From NCBI GenBank assembly GCA_946800325.1, contig OX326960.1, forward strand, positions 37,973,629 through 38,037,628: a stretch of DNA of 64,000 nt. The letters are read 5' to 3'. Source of the stretch: Luzula sylvatica. Its lineage: Eukaryota; Streptophyta; Magnoliopsida; Poales; Juncaceae. The position numbers and the translations under genes were made by a program. Under the pieces are notes generated by a model that worked only from the letters and a program-made list of their open reading frames with translations, was not told the DNA's origin and did no database searches. Positions 23,401 through 35,299 of this stretch are shown in pieces (position 1 is the stretch's first letter; each line of letters starts with the position of its first letter).

Positions 23401-23684
23401 CTGCGCATGGACCCTCTGGAAGGAACGTAACAATAGGATCTTTCGAAAAAAGGCACGAATGCCAATCCTTCTAGTGGAGGAATGCAAAAATCTGCTTCAT
23501 ACTTGGAAATTAGCAAAATTATGAGATATTAGACTCAACCTGTAGTAGCAATACTATGTTAGTAGTAGGTTATGAAAGACCGTTGTAATTCAAAGCTGTA
23601 ATATGCCGAACTTTGAGTATTCAATAAAAATTGGTCCCATAACGAGCACGTTTGGTGTGCTCTAGGATCTTTTCAAAAAAAAAG
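20490..23684 (+). mobile_element. 5'-truncated L1-type LINE with 19-bp TSD
   Basis: The element is bounded by the 19-bp direct repeat AACTTATATACCTCTCTCT (20471-20489 and 23685-23703) and ends in an A-run (23675-23683). It starts inside the endonuclease domain: CVGDFNLI, LDRILVS and SDHLPL are visible at about 20670-20940. Reverse transcriptase follows with GPDGIPSEF (21630), PISI, QSAFIKDR, DFKKAFDS and YADDTLFF (about 22304-22327), then a zinc-binding C-terminus (CVLCNE..HLFVTCPY, about 23212-23270) and a WKERNNRIFR block. ORF2 is broken by TGA at 22052-22054 where Trp would be expected, and by two compensating frameshifts between about 22490 and 22560. It is therefore inactive. It lies 334 bp past the stop of the SAGA-subunit gene, same strand. 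Confidence 0.95.
20507..23524 (+). pseudogene. LINE ORF2 (endonuclease-RT), disrupted
   Basis: Three open pieces in one reading frame: 20507-22054, then to 22531, then 22571-23524. They cover the C-terminal half of an AP-like endonuclease, reverse transcriptase and the zf-RVT tail. One nonsense codon and a +/- frameshift pair separate them, so no full protein can be made. Codon content is otherwise intact, pointing to a moderately young copy. Confidence 0.92.
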
Positions 23685-23703
23685 AACTTATATACCTCTC
23701 TCT

Positions 23704-24282
23704 CTCTCTCTCCGAGAGTTATAGGGGGTGTACTTCACTACTCTTTATAAATATTAAATTAAATATGCAAACAAAACTACCAGTTTTGATAAAAATAACA
23801 CTACCCGTAGTCAATCTTATATCATGTATAGTACAGCCCTACAAACTCAGGTCCCGTCTGTAAAATATCATGTATAAATAAAAAATGAAAAATATGCATA
23901 CAAATGCATTGTGGGTCTTACAAAATTTAAATAATATTGAATACAATTAATTATATATGCCCCAACAAGTTAAAATTAAAAATGATATGTATGTTCTTTT
24001 AAAGAATAAAAAATATTAGCAATACTACTGCGACTAAATTATCATTGTTTCTCACTCAACAAATTACCCATAAATGAAACATAGTCTACTTTATAGTAGC
24101 AACACAAAAATTAAAGCAGAATGCCATCTTAAGAGTTTTTTAAACATATTAAAAATATATAAAATACAAAAATCAATTTGGTAAATAATGCGAGTTGTGT
24201 GACATATACAAATCACAATAACTGGTGTTACATGCACAAAGCATGACACTTCCATGTTCACTAGAGCGATACATATATTGGT
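23704..24282. other. AT-rich non-coding region
   Basis: A CT run continues to about 23713 from the LINE target site. Nothing else was recognised. Confidence 0.5.
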
Positions 24283-24292
24283 CTAGATAAAC

Positions 24293-24552
24293 GGGGAGTT
24301 CTATCATACACCCTTTTACAAGGGTATTTTGAGTATTTTAGCAATTAATTATATTTGTAAAAGGGTGTATCATAAAATTTATCTTTTATGGAGATTTTTG
24401 TTGAAATGAACAACAAAAATTTCCAATTTAGTTAAAAATTAATTGATAAATATATTTGATATCTTACCTTAAATATTCATAAATGGATAATTACTTCAAA
24501 TACCCTTGAAAATGGGTGTATGATAAGGAAAGGGGTGTATGACAGAAGCCCC
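24293..24552. mobile_element. Mutator-type MITE, 260 bp, TSD CTAGATAAAC
   Basis: Ends GGGGAGTTCTATCATACACC and, on the minus strand, GGGGCTTCTGTCATACACCC form terminal inverted repeats. A perfect 10-bp direct repeat CTAGATAAAC flanks it (24283-24292 and 24553-24562), within the 8-11 bp range of Mutator-like transposition. A second inner pair of GGGTGTAT motifs lies near 24365. No coding capacity. Confidence 0.85.
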
Positions 24553-24956
24553 CTAGATAAACATAGTTTTCTTAATGTACATATATTTTTACCTATTATT
24601 TTATTACACGTCACTCTTTTCCGTATATATACTCGCTGGAGAAACTTGTAGTTTTGCTCCAGTTCGAAAATATTCATCAAATTAGATATTTGTGAAGATA
24701 TCGGAAGAAATTTATTAAACATGATGGTTAGAACTCTCCACTTAACACATCTAAATTTAAAGAAACTGTCCGTAAGTAAAGAATATTATGAAGTATTTCT
24801 GTAGTTAAAACCCTTTTATTATACTTATATTGTAGATTTGGAGAGACCAGATGCGGCTTGTTTATTTTGGTAATGCGAAGATACCTAAACAAGTTGATCC
24901 ATGAGAAGGAAACCAAAGATAAAAAAATGATGTAAAGAGAAAGCTTTTTAATGTTA

Positions 24957-26652
24957 GGGCATGTTTGGATGATAGTAATAGTAACAACATAGGAAAGTGT
25001 ACTCCTTGGAGATGGAGTCCCTGTAATTACAATTTCATTTTGTTTGTTTGGATGGTAAACATTATAATTACTGCAATTCCAACATTTATGTTTGGACTAA
25101 TGTGTTGAGGATATGTAAACAAATCATTAATAACAAGAAAATAATACAAACAAGTCACTAATAATAAGAAAATGACATTATTGTATATAATAAATTCATC
25201 CATAACTTAATAATCCATACAAGCATATAATAAGTTTCGATTAACTGCAAAATAGTAAATATTAAATACTAAAGTAACATAAGTGCATCATATGGTTATT
25301 TCACTAACAAATTAAGATGTAACACTTACATAAACTAAATTACATCACTAATAAAATAACAAAATGAGATGCAACATTTACATAAATTATGAACTACACC
25401 ATACTATTAGTTACTGATGCAGTGATGGTTTGATTTTTGAAGGCTTGACCCGATTTCATACTTTTCCTAACTTGCTCATCATGAACTTCAAAAGAAAGTT
25501 GCTCGTATATTTTGGTCATTTAAATTTTGAGCTCGCTTTCCTAACATAGTATCTTCCATCTAAAAAAAATGAATTAGAAACATCAAAATAATTAATTACA
25601 AACACAAAATTTTTATTACAAAAATGAACTAGAAAAAGAAAAAAAAATGACAACAATACTGGTACATACAAGCCTTGTTCGTACCAGAATTGGACAACAA
25701 TACTAGTACATAACAACAAATGAATCAGAAACATGAAGAAAATAATAAACTTTTATATTATATTAATGTCATTCAACAAAACTGGCACATAACCTAAAAT
25801 TGAATGATAAGTCTTATGTTAGTAATTACCAAGTACCTCACTCAATTATATATTTTTTTCAATTTATTCAGTACAGACTCAATATAAACCTCCAAATGGA
25901 AGGTAAGAATTTGTTTTGCTCATTCAAAATCTCTCCTGAATTAATTTGCCCAATACACATCTAAAGAATTTCCATTTTGAATAGAAAATAGTGTGCATAA
26001 TGTATGAACTCAAACTGTTTGCATAAATGCCTAAAAGAAAATTCAAATCCAAATGACTATAAACAACAAATTAAATTGTCTCGTGTATTCGATAAACCAT
26101 TGTACAAGAACATACTATTTTCTTAGATATATTGAACTTGTTAATAAGAAATTTATAATTGACATTTCATCGAACAAGTTAGAGAGACATTAAGTTTGAG
26201 TTTTTTACCTATAAGAACTTATGCTTCTTCAATTCAAGAGAATAAGACTTCTTTATGGAGAAAAATAGACTTCTTTATGAATTTCTTGCCATGAATTTGT
26301 AAGCACTTAAGAAGAGAAGGAGACTTTTCTGTTGAGAGAAGGACAAAGCAGAATCACTTTATGAAGAGAAGGGGACTTCGTGAATTTCTTTGTCGTGATA
26401 GTCTTTAAGGAGAGGAGAGAAATAGAAGCCAGGCGTCTCTTCAATTTAGTTGCTTGCTCCCGCCAAAATTTACCACTGCAGCTTTTGTGATTCTTGGAAT
26501 AAGTACGAGAATGATAAGTGCTGCAATAAAAAGAGTTAGGGATGTTATAACTGCAGTGGTATATCTATCCCCACAGTCCAAACAAAGGTATTAGTTTTAT
26601 TACAGTAGTTAATACTACTAACTACCCTTACTACACCTATCCAAACACCCCC
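24957..26652. mobile_element. PIF/Harbinger-like non-autonomous element
   Basis: Terminal inverted repeats GGGCATGTTTGGAT (left) and GGGGGTGTTTGGAT (right, minus strand) resemble PIF/Harbinger ends. The left end is preceded by TTA, but no matching 3-bp repeat follows the right end. The interior is AT-rich, with no recognisable transposase. Superfamily assignment is tentative; hAT-like is the alternative. Confidence 0.5.
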
Positions 26653-26747
26653 GTGTAAATTTAAAGAATAACAGTTGGGTTTAGGATTTGTAATAAAACA
26701 ATACACGGTACTTTTTATTTATGTAAACCAATTGGGTTTAGGATTTA

Positions 26748-29700
26748 GGGGTAATTTCAGACATGTCCCTCTAAAAACTCAAAATATCAAATTTATCCCT
26801 CAAAAAATATGAATAACAGATATATCCCTCCAAAACTGAACTGTTATCAAATAAAACCAATATTAACGCCTCTGTTAGATTTTAACGAAAAGGAGTAAAA
26901 GGACTAATTTGCCCTTCACCTCCCCAATGTATTCCATGGCTAATCTCGCTCACAACTCGCAAGCTTCAATTTATGGCGATTCTCTCCCCGAGTCTTCTCG
27001 CAAATCCGTATCTTGAGGATCCTCTGACTGTACGCACGTCGCCAAGTCCATTCTGGCAAGCTCTCTTCTGGTCAATTTACATGCTCCATTTTGGCGAACT
27101 CGTGATCTCCGGTGAATCAGCAAGCTCCGTTCGGATCAACTAGAAAGCACCATTATGGCGAACCATCAAGCTCTATAATGAACCCTCATATGACCTTTCA
27201 TGTTGAAGAAAAAAGTCCAGGTATTTATTTTATTTCTGAATATTGATCGACATTGTGATTTTTTTTGGTCGATTTGGGATGAATTAAGGAAATTTTGTGT
27301 CCATTAAGGTCTATTGACTGGAAAAATGGTTGATTGGGAACAAATTGAAGTGAAATTTTATTAATCACGACTTAATTGGGGTCAACTATGGTCCATTTAG
27401 GTTGTATTAAGGCATATTGGATCAAAAAATTGTGAATTGGGCACACTAGCGACCCTTGGGGAATCATGACGACTTGTAGAAGAATGCTTGGCCTCTAAGC
27501 ACCTTCTGCCCTTTTCCGAACTGTTGTTCGATCTATATTGTAAAATTTCTATATCTATTCTCTCAAAAATTCATATTAAGTTCATGTCAAATTGACTTCT
27601 GGGTTTGTAGTACCTTTATTTGGTATTAGTGTGTATATATGATTAATTTACCGATTACCAAATTACCTAGAACTAATTTCAGTATAATTTACCAAATTAT
27701 AAGAAGCGTTATGTTCTCAATTTCTGGATTTAGGTACCAATTTAAGGGTTTAGATACTCAATTTTTGGCTTTGGTGTGTATATTAGTGTGCAATACCAAT
27801 CAATCAAGCTATTTAATTTAAGGGTTTAGGTATTCAATTTTTTTTCTCTTGTTCATTGCTCACTGATTTCTGTCATGGATAGATAAATTTGGAGCTGCGA
27901 TGGATGTTGCAATGCTCGTTAAGCTGCGATGGATCTGGTTTAGGAACTGATTTTGTCATTTACTCTAACTCCTAATTTCAATATGTTGAACTATATATAA
28001 ATTGTGAATTTAGGTTTCCAATTTTGGTTTAAGATGTGTTGGCTCATTGATTTCTCGCTTTATTGACTACATACCGACGTAGACGAATTTCTCAAGCAGA
28101 GCCACTAACGTAGCATGATCGAGTTGGGAAGTTATTAAATTTCGAGTCGGCAAGTTATTAAAATTGTGTTCATGATTGTATCATGTTGTGATTTTTGTAA
28201 TCGAGTCGGGAAATTATTTCATGTTGTGATCTTTGTAAATTGTAATCGTTTTCTAAATTGTATTCAAGTCGGGAAAATAATTGTAAAAAATATTGTGATT
28301 TTCGTAATGAGTCGCAAAATTGTTTCAAGTTGTGATCTTTGTAATCGTATTGTAAATCGTTTTGTAGAAAGTTCTAAAATTGAAATACAAAAACATAACA
28401 AAAATGACATGAAATTCAATAGTTCTAAATCATGTTGTAATCATGCCTTAATATTTTCCAAAACAACATGAAATTCAAAAGTTCTTGAAATCCAAAATAG
28501 AAGAACACAACAAAATGACATGAAATTCAAAACAACATATCAAAATCACAACACAACCTAACAGAAAAGTTCCAAAATTGAAATCGCATAAATTTCAAAA
28601 CTGAAATATTTTCCTTCATTATCATCACTTGGTGCGTCGAAATTAACAAGAATTTGTGCGTCGAAATCTTGATTAACACAATAGTTCTTGCATAAGTTTC
28701 ATCTTCGTGCGTCGAAATCTCATCACCACTTCCACTATTATAACTACTATTACAAGAATTTTGGCTGAAAAAAAAAAACAAAATTAACATCTCACAAATT
28801 CATAAATGAAGATCAGTGCAAAAAAAAGAAGAAAAGAAAAACAAAAATCACATACTCGATATTGAGCGATTCGGTCATATTCTCCCAACTAGATTTGTCG
28901 CAATCTTCAGTGCTAATATTCTGAGCTCCATCAACCTCCAAATTTATCTCAAAATTCATGTTTTTGATTCAATTGCAAGTTATTTCGCTGAGAAGAAGAG
29001 AATGAAAGGGGAAATAATTATAGGCAGACTACATGGAACATACTAGAAAGGAGAAGAAATCTCATGGAAAAGAAAGAAGAGGAAGAGAGATTGAGCGAGT
29101 ACCTTACCTCCTGCGAAAGGATGTCGTTAAGAAGAAAACGCCACTCCTTGCTCAATCTCCCGGTGAAGAGAAAAGCTTGGGAGAAGATGAAATCAAATGC
29201 CCCTCCTTGCTCAATCTCCCGGTGAAGAGAAAAGCTTGGGAGAAGATGAAATCAAATGCCCCTCCTTGCTCAATCTCCCAGGTGAAGAGAAAAGCTTGGG
29301 AGAAGATGAAATCAAATGCCACTCATTGCTCAATCTCCCGGTGAAGAGAAAAGCTTGGGAGAAGATGAAATCAAATGCCACTCCTTGCTTAATCTCCTGG
29401 CAAATAGACAAGCTCGGCAAAGATGAAATCAAAAGCCACTCCTTTCTCAATCAGACGCCACTCATTGCTTCGCCAAAGAATCGCGACCGAGCGGAGAAGA
29501 AATGGAGTTACGATGAAGGAAGATGAATAAGAGAGGTCACGCACAAGAAGAAGGATCAACAATAAGCATGTACTGGACTCTCCAGTATGGTTTAGTGAAT
29601 AGAAGGGTATTTTAGGAATTAATATTTTTATTTGTTATTTTAATTAAATATAAAAATTGAAATAATAACTTGTTTAACATAAATTTAACAGAAACTTAAC

Positions 29701-29846
29701 TGTAGGGATAAATTTGATATTTTTCAGTTTTGAACGGATATTTATGATATTAATTGAGTTTAGAGAGGTTAAATATGTAATTATCAATTTTGGAGGGATA
29801 AATTTGTTATTTTGGATTTTTGGAGGGATATAGGAGAAATTCCCCC
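26748..29846. mobile_element. MULE, 3.1 kb, long TIRs, TSD TAGGATTTA
   Basis: Flanked by perfect 9-bp repeats TAGGATTTA (26739-26747 and 29847-29855), the Mutator signature. The TIRs are long: about 26748-26885 and 29672-29846, sharing GGGGNAATTTC, AAATTTATCCCTC and TATATCCCTCCAAAA-like blocks. The interior has no MURA-like transposase. It carries short repeats of CAAGCTC/TGGCGAAC near 27040-27180, GTTGTGATCTTTGTAATCG repeats at 28170-28370 and a 59-60 bp tandem array. Non-autonomous; whether it captured host exons (Pack-MULE) is not shown. Confidence 0.85.
29139..29455. repeat. 59-60 bp tandem repeats inside the MULE
   Basis: Units start with GGTGAAGAGAAAAGCTTGGG at 29162, 29221, 29281 and 29340, with a degenerate fifth from 29399 and a partial one before the first. 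The unit length alternates 59/60 because of an A before the third copy, so the frame shifts between copies and a repeat protein is unlikely. Confidence 0.9.
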
Positions 29847-29855
29847 TAGGATTTA

Positions 29856-30212
29856 TAATAAAACAATAAACAAGTATTCTTTATTTATGTGTGCTTTGTT
29901 GTGTAATGCGTTGCGGATATTTCTTTTTATTTATGTAATATTTTTTTGATATTCCTACATTCGATATATATTAAATATATATTTTTTAGGATAATTATTC
30001 CACATCTCCTCATTTTTCCACCACATCCTCTATATCACCAATTAACCATTAATTGGTGATTAATTAACATGTTCATCAACAAAAATATATTCGATTAACA
30101 ATTAATTGATATTAATTAAAAATTGTTAATGTATATGTATTTTAATTATATATTAATTAATTGTTAATGAAGTGTCTTTTTAATAATTACTCTAATGATC
30201 TACAGTTTTTGT

Positions 30213-30262
<50 letters not shown>

Positions 30263-30321
30263 TTGTGCTACCACTGCCTCCTTTCTTCCATGCAAGGCGT
30301 GACTAAAAAAGGGAGAATCTA
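29856..30321. other. Duplicated flank and (CT)n microsatellite
   Basis: 29941-29986 and 30197-30225 match 20377-20425 and 20450-20475. A CT microsatellite runs 30219-30258. No gene. Confidence 0.7.
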
Positions 30322-30500
30322 CAGTCGTCAATGGGGCGGGGCGGGTCGGGAGCGGGGGCAAGTCCTCTCCATACCAGTCTCATCTTTCGTGGGGATTTTC
30401 CATTCCGAACTCCGTTTAATTCATGACATTTTTCTGTTCCATCCCCATCTCGCGGGGACCCCGCCCCGTGGAAATCCCAATGCCCCACCAAATTATTATA
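30322..30500. mobile_element. GC-rich end of a hAT-like MITE
   Basis: GTCAATGGGGCGGGGCGGGT followed later by CGGGGACCCCGCCCCGTGG resembles the subterminal parts of plant MITEs such as those at 7589 and 12174 but with a GC-rich word. The opposite end was not found. Confidence 0.4.
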
Positions 30501-30639
30501 AAAAAAATCTAAAATTTATATTATTTAATACTGAAAATAAAAACACAAATAAAAAATACCATACAATTAACAATTAGAACAAACATAAAAATTAACAATC
30601 AAATGTCATTCTTAATTGAAAAAGTTTAACCTCAATTTA

Positions 30640-31080
30640 GGATTTTTTTAAAAACTGAGTATTTTGGTCGTGTTAGATCTCAATTTAAGCATTTTTTGAA
30701 AGAGTTTTTGAAAGTGTTAAGACTTCAATTTTTGTTTTTTTGAATTGTTTGAAAAAAAAATAGAAATTTGGTTTTGCTTCAATTATAGTTTTTTTGTAGA
30801 GAAACATGAAAATTAAATATTTTGTTCCATTTAGACATCAATTCTAGTTTTTTTTTTAGAAAAAATATTATAAATATATATATTTTAACGTGTTAGATAT
30901 CAATTTTTGCATTTTTCGAAATGTTTGGAAAAAATAAAAATTTGTATTTGTTAGAGTCAAATGCGCAAAATAAGGTAACTTCCTTTTGCTATATACGGAG
31001 TTTTTTCTATGGAAAACAAGAAAAATAAGTATTTGGCTATTTTTAGATTTAACTTTTTTGAATTTTTTAGAAAAATAATA
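30640..31080. repeat. Degenerate ~60-95 bp repeats
   Basis: Several diverged units of the form GTTAGA.ATCAATTTTTG and TTTTTTGAAA.GTTTG.AAAAA recur. A related piece is seen at 34255-34330, on the far side of the LTR-like array. No coding potential. Confidence 0.5.
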
Positions 31081-31096
31081 TAATTTTTGTAAGGTC

Positions 31097-31440
31097 TTTT
31101 TTTTTAATGAGCAACGAGAACACGTTTCTCGATTTTTATATTAATATTAATAAAGTATTTACAGGTAAGTAGTTAAGCCCAAAAGGTGTTCGCTACTGAA
31201 TCTTACAATGTAATTTAACCTAGCCTATACTAAGAGTCCCTAATCTAATATTTTCCAGTTCCTCGCCTCTGCCAACGCTTTGTCGAAAGTTGAAATGATT
31301 GGAAGTCATTTGGATGTAAAGATGGTCGTGTTCCTTCTTTTCTAAATATTCCAAATGCAAGTCATGAAGTATCTATCCTAGGGTTGAAGATAGTTTGCTC
31401 GAGATTCGCTTGGCAAAGTGACAGTTCATCTTAATATATA
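31097..31440 (-). mobile_element. 3' end of a decayed LINE, minus strand
   Basis: Minus-strand translation gives CIWNI, KRRN and FDKALAEARNW with stops between them, the pattern of the C-terminus of plant L1 ORF2. Downstream on that strand the sequence ends in an A-run (T-run at 31097-31105 on plus). It is truncated and dead. Confidence 0.6.
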
Positions 31441-31552
31441 TGAAAATTGATTAATAAATAAATTATTGGACAAAATAGTGAACAAAATATTTTCAACCAT
31501 TGATTAAATCATGATAAACGGTTGTGATTAACATAACCTCCCACTTACTTTC

Positions 31553-32148
31553 TGTTATATTATTTATTATAAATGATACCAATTAAATTTTAAAACCTGT
31601 TTATTTTAATGATAAAAAATATTAACAAGTAAAATTTAATATTCATCATTAAATATGATATTAAGAAGGAATTGAAATACTCTATTTGTTATCAAATTAT
31701 ATTTCACTTTTGATATATGAAAGGACTAATTAATTGGCTATCATTTAATTTTCAAATGAAACCGAAATAAAGAGTAATGAGGCTTCTTTCAAATTGATCA
31801 CTATGTATTCATCTTCTAATCAGAAGAAAAAGATTGATACATATCTCGTTTCTTTCTTTTCTTTTAAGAGGAAGAAAAAGAAATTGTTTCCATCATAAAG
31901 ATTCCATCAAAATACATATTATATTTATTCTCCAACTTTCGAAATAAGAAAACTTGGCTGAAGAATCGGTGTACGTGACTTCATCTCTTTCGAGATGTAT
32001 GTCTTCCGTTCTACGACTGTGCTACTAGATCGGAACCGAGACAAATCAGAGGTGTAGAACTTTGGAGATGGTGAAGTGTTTCAAGGTGATGATTAGGTTG
32101 AATATTATTATTCTTAATAATTCCGAGAAAAAATATATACATAAAAAA

Positions 32149-32185
<37 letters not shown>

Positions 32186-34054
32186 ATTTAACGGAGTATA
32201 TTTTCGCACCGTATACTCTTTGGGGATTTAGCTATGTGAGAATTGTCGTGGGCCGCGACTAAAGGATACGGGCATAATCTAGTGTATTCACATGAAAATC
32301 AAGGTTAGCTCATGACCATAAACAGGGCACATCCGCATAAAAAATACCAACGGATTTTTCCTACTATGTGTGAGGTTGTAAAAGATCGGTTGAATGATTC
32401 ATGATTCAAAATCTAGTTCATCATGTAATCCCGGTCCTATATAATTTTCACTATATATAGGTTCAAGACTATGTCCACTCATATTTATGCATAGTAGATA
32501 CCAAGTTTTGGAAAGAGAATAAAAATAAAATAAAGTTTTAAAATTGAGGGGGATTGTTGTATTATTTATTATAAATGATACCAATTAAATTTTAAAACGT
32601 ATTTATTTTAATGATATAAAATATTAACAAGTAAAATTTAATATTCATCATTAAATATGATATTAAGAAGGAATTGAAATACTCTATTTGTTATCAAATT
32701 ATATTTCAGTTTTGATATATGAAAGGACTAATTAATTGGCAATCATTTAATTTTCAAATGAAACCGAAATAAAGAGCAATGAGGTTTCTGTCAAATTGAT
32801 CACTATGTATTCATCTTCTAATCAGAAGAAAAAGATTGATACATATCTCCTTTCTTTCTTTTCTTTTAAGAGGAAGAAAAAGAAATTGTTTCCATCATAA
32901 AGATTTCTTCAAAATACATATTATATTTATTCTCCAACTTTCGAAATAAGAAAACTTGGTTGAAGAATCGGTGTACGTGACTTGATCTCTTTCGAAGTGT
33001 ATGTCTTCCGTTCTACGACTGTGCTACTAGATCAGAACCAAGACAAATCAGATGCGTAGAACCTTGGAGATGGTGAAGTGTTTCAAGGTGATGGGTAGGT
33101 TGAATATTATTATTTTTAATAATTCCGAGAAAAAAATATGTACATAATTTTTTTTTGTATATATATATTATATGAAATACGGAGTATATTTCCACACCGT
33201 ATACTCTTTGAGGAATTACCTATGTGAGAATTGTCGTGGGCCGCGACTAGAGGATACGGGCAGAATCTAGTGTATTCTCATAAAAATCAAGGTTAGCTCA
33301 TGGCCATAAATAGCGCACACCCGCATAAAAAACACCAACGGATTTTTCCTACTATGTGTGAGGTTGTAAAAGATCGGTTGAATGATTCATGGTTCAAGAC
33401 CTAGTTAACCATGTAATCCCGGTCCTATATAATTTTCACTATATATGGGTTCAAGGTTATGTCCACTCATATTTATGCATAGTAGATACCAAGTTTTGGA
33501 AAGAGAATAAAAATAAAATAAAGTTTTAAAATTGAGGGGGATTGTTGTATTATTTATTATAAATGATACCAATTAAATTTTAAAACCTATTTATTTCAAT
33601 GATATAAAATATTAACAAGTAAAATTTAATATTCATCGTTAAATATGATATTAAGAAGGAATTGAAATACTCTATTTGTTATCAAATTATATTTCAGTTT
33701 CGATATATGAATGGACTAATTAATTGGCTATCATTTAATTTTCAAATGAAACCGACATAAAGAGTAATGAGGTTTCTTTCAAATTGATCACTATGTATTC
33801 ATCTTCTAATCAGAAGAAAAAGATTGATGCGTATCTCCTTTCTTTTCTTTTAAGAGGAAGAAAAAGAAATTGTTTCCATCATAAAGATTTCTTCAAAATA
33901 CATGTTATATTTATTTTCCAACTTTCGAAATAATAAAACTTGGTTGAAGAATCGGTGTACGTGACATCATCTCTTTCGAGATGTATGTCTTCCGCTCTAC
34001 GACTGTTCTACTAGACCGGAACCAAGACAAATCGGAGGTGTAGAACTTTAGAGA
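31553..34054 (+). repeat. Three tandem ~1-kb LTR-retroelement-like units
   Basis: Units start TGTTRTATTATTTATT at 31553, 32555 and 33543, with periods of 1002 and 988 bp; the third stops after about 510 bp at GAGATGG. Units two and three are each preceded by a purine-rich tract AAAATTGAGGGGGATT, like a polypurine tract, and unit one begins at the same base with a different flank. This fits LTR-internal-LTR-internal-LTR of a small non-autonomous element (TRIM-like) with LTRs of about 510 bp and internal parts of about 480 bp. No coding sequence was seen. The CA end and TSD were not found. Confidence 0.7.
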
Positions 34055-34746
34055 TGGAGAAACGAAATACCCTGCATTAGTGGGCGTTGTCTGTCTTTAG
34101 GGCAGCAGTGGCACGACTACGCGGCTACACCATGCTTGTTCTCATTTTTATTTATTTATAATAATTATTTAATTATTTATTTATATTATTTATTTGGTTA
34201 TTTTATTGAAATATAACCAACACTTTCCACCCAACCCTTGGTAACCAATTTACAGATATTTTGAAAGAAACATAAAAATTGAATATTTTGCTCGATTTAG
34301 AAATTAAATTTGGTATTTTTCAAAAAATTATAATACGAAAAGAAGTCAAGAGGCAACGGAAATCAGAGGAGGAAATACTAAGATCTAGAAATATGTTTTT
34401 GTTGGTTCGAAGGAATGGAGCTAGGAGGAAATTAGAGAGAGAGTCTCGAAGGCGGGTGGATCTGAGGGGAAGGGGTCGAAAGAGGACGGTCGGAGTATAG
34501 GGGAGGGAAGGTGGTTGGAGAAGAGAGGTGGGGTCGAGGCATCGCTAGGGTTAGCCCCTACCCGCGGTTTAAAATGTTTTTACTTTTTTGATTTTTCATA
34601 TTTTCTCTGGACAAAGATATTTGTGATATTTCTATGGACAAACAAGCAATAAAGAACAAGTTTCAAAAGGAATATTTGTGATATTTTTTATGTACAAAAA
34701 GAAAATATTTATCGTTTTGTAGGGAATCATATAATACATATGTGAC
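34055..34746. other. Unassigned stretch
   Basis: AT-rich, then a purine-rich segment (34340-34560) open on plus for 73 codons (34279-34500) without a recognised motif. Confidence 0.4.
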
Positions 34747-34991
34747 GGGGAAAATATACTTGGTCCCACAAACTTATCCCAACCTCTATTGATGAGGTGA
34801 CAAAATGAGTTGATTAACACTTTAATCAAGAATTTATTGACACGTTTAATTGACACGTCAATTAACCCATTAATTCATTCAATTAAGAGTATTAATCAAT
34901 GCAAGTAAACATATTTTGTCACCTCATCAAGGTTTATGTATGTTTCAGTGAGTTATGATTTATGAGGGTTGCATATATAATTCCGAGAAAA
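34747..34991. mobile_element. MITE-like palindromic element
   Basis: Opposed copies of GATGAGGTGACAAAAT (left) and its complement (right) frame a short AT core with ATTGACACGTCAATTAA. Related arms occur at 38040-38375, and a piece near 40855. The target duplication is not clear. Confidence 0.5.
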
Positions 34992-35243
34992 TATATTTGT
35001 ACACACCATTTCACAAAAAATTCTCGATGACATCAATTTTTGGTAATTAACAACTTAATTAATGTGTAATTAACTTTCATTTGAATTAACAATTTTGAAT
35101 TACCACTCATCCAAATTAACATTTTCTAATTAATATTGTATTCCTCGTTAATTAGCATGCTAATAAAATGAATTAATTAATAAGGAGTGATGTCAATGGA
35201 GGAGGTCTTTTGTGAAACGTGCGGTACAAGTATAAATTTTCCA
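34992..35243. mobile_element. Second adjacent MITE-like element
   Basis: Left arm AAATATATTTGTACACACCA then TTTCACAAAA; right arm (minus strand) AAATTTATACTTGTACCGCA then TTTCACAAAA. The arms pair over about 35 bp. AT-rich core, no coding. Confidence 0.5.
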
Positions 35244-35260
35244 TATAACCTTATATTATA

Positions 35261-35290
35261 CTAGCGTGGTACCCGCGCAATTGCGCGGGT
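35261..35290 (-). mobile_element. Helitron 3' terminus
   Basis: On the minus strand a perfect 20-nt palindrome ACCCGCGCAATTGCGCGGGT is followed after 6 nt by CTAG, then T. A 3' hairpin followed closely by CTRR, with insertion between A and T, is the Helitron signature. The 5' TC end, which would lie to the right, was not located. Confidence 0.65.
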
Positions 35291-35299
35291 TTGTTGTAA

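Noticed and set aside
29162..29399. Regular direct repeats that might suggest a CRISPR array
   Set aside because: Repeats of 59-60 bp abut with no unique spacers, in plant transposon DNA.
29033..29526. Overlapping frames of about 100 codons in the MULE
   Set aside because: Produced by the tandem repeats; unit lengths of 59/60 bp break any constant frame.
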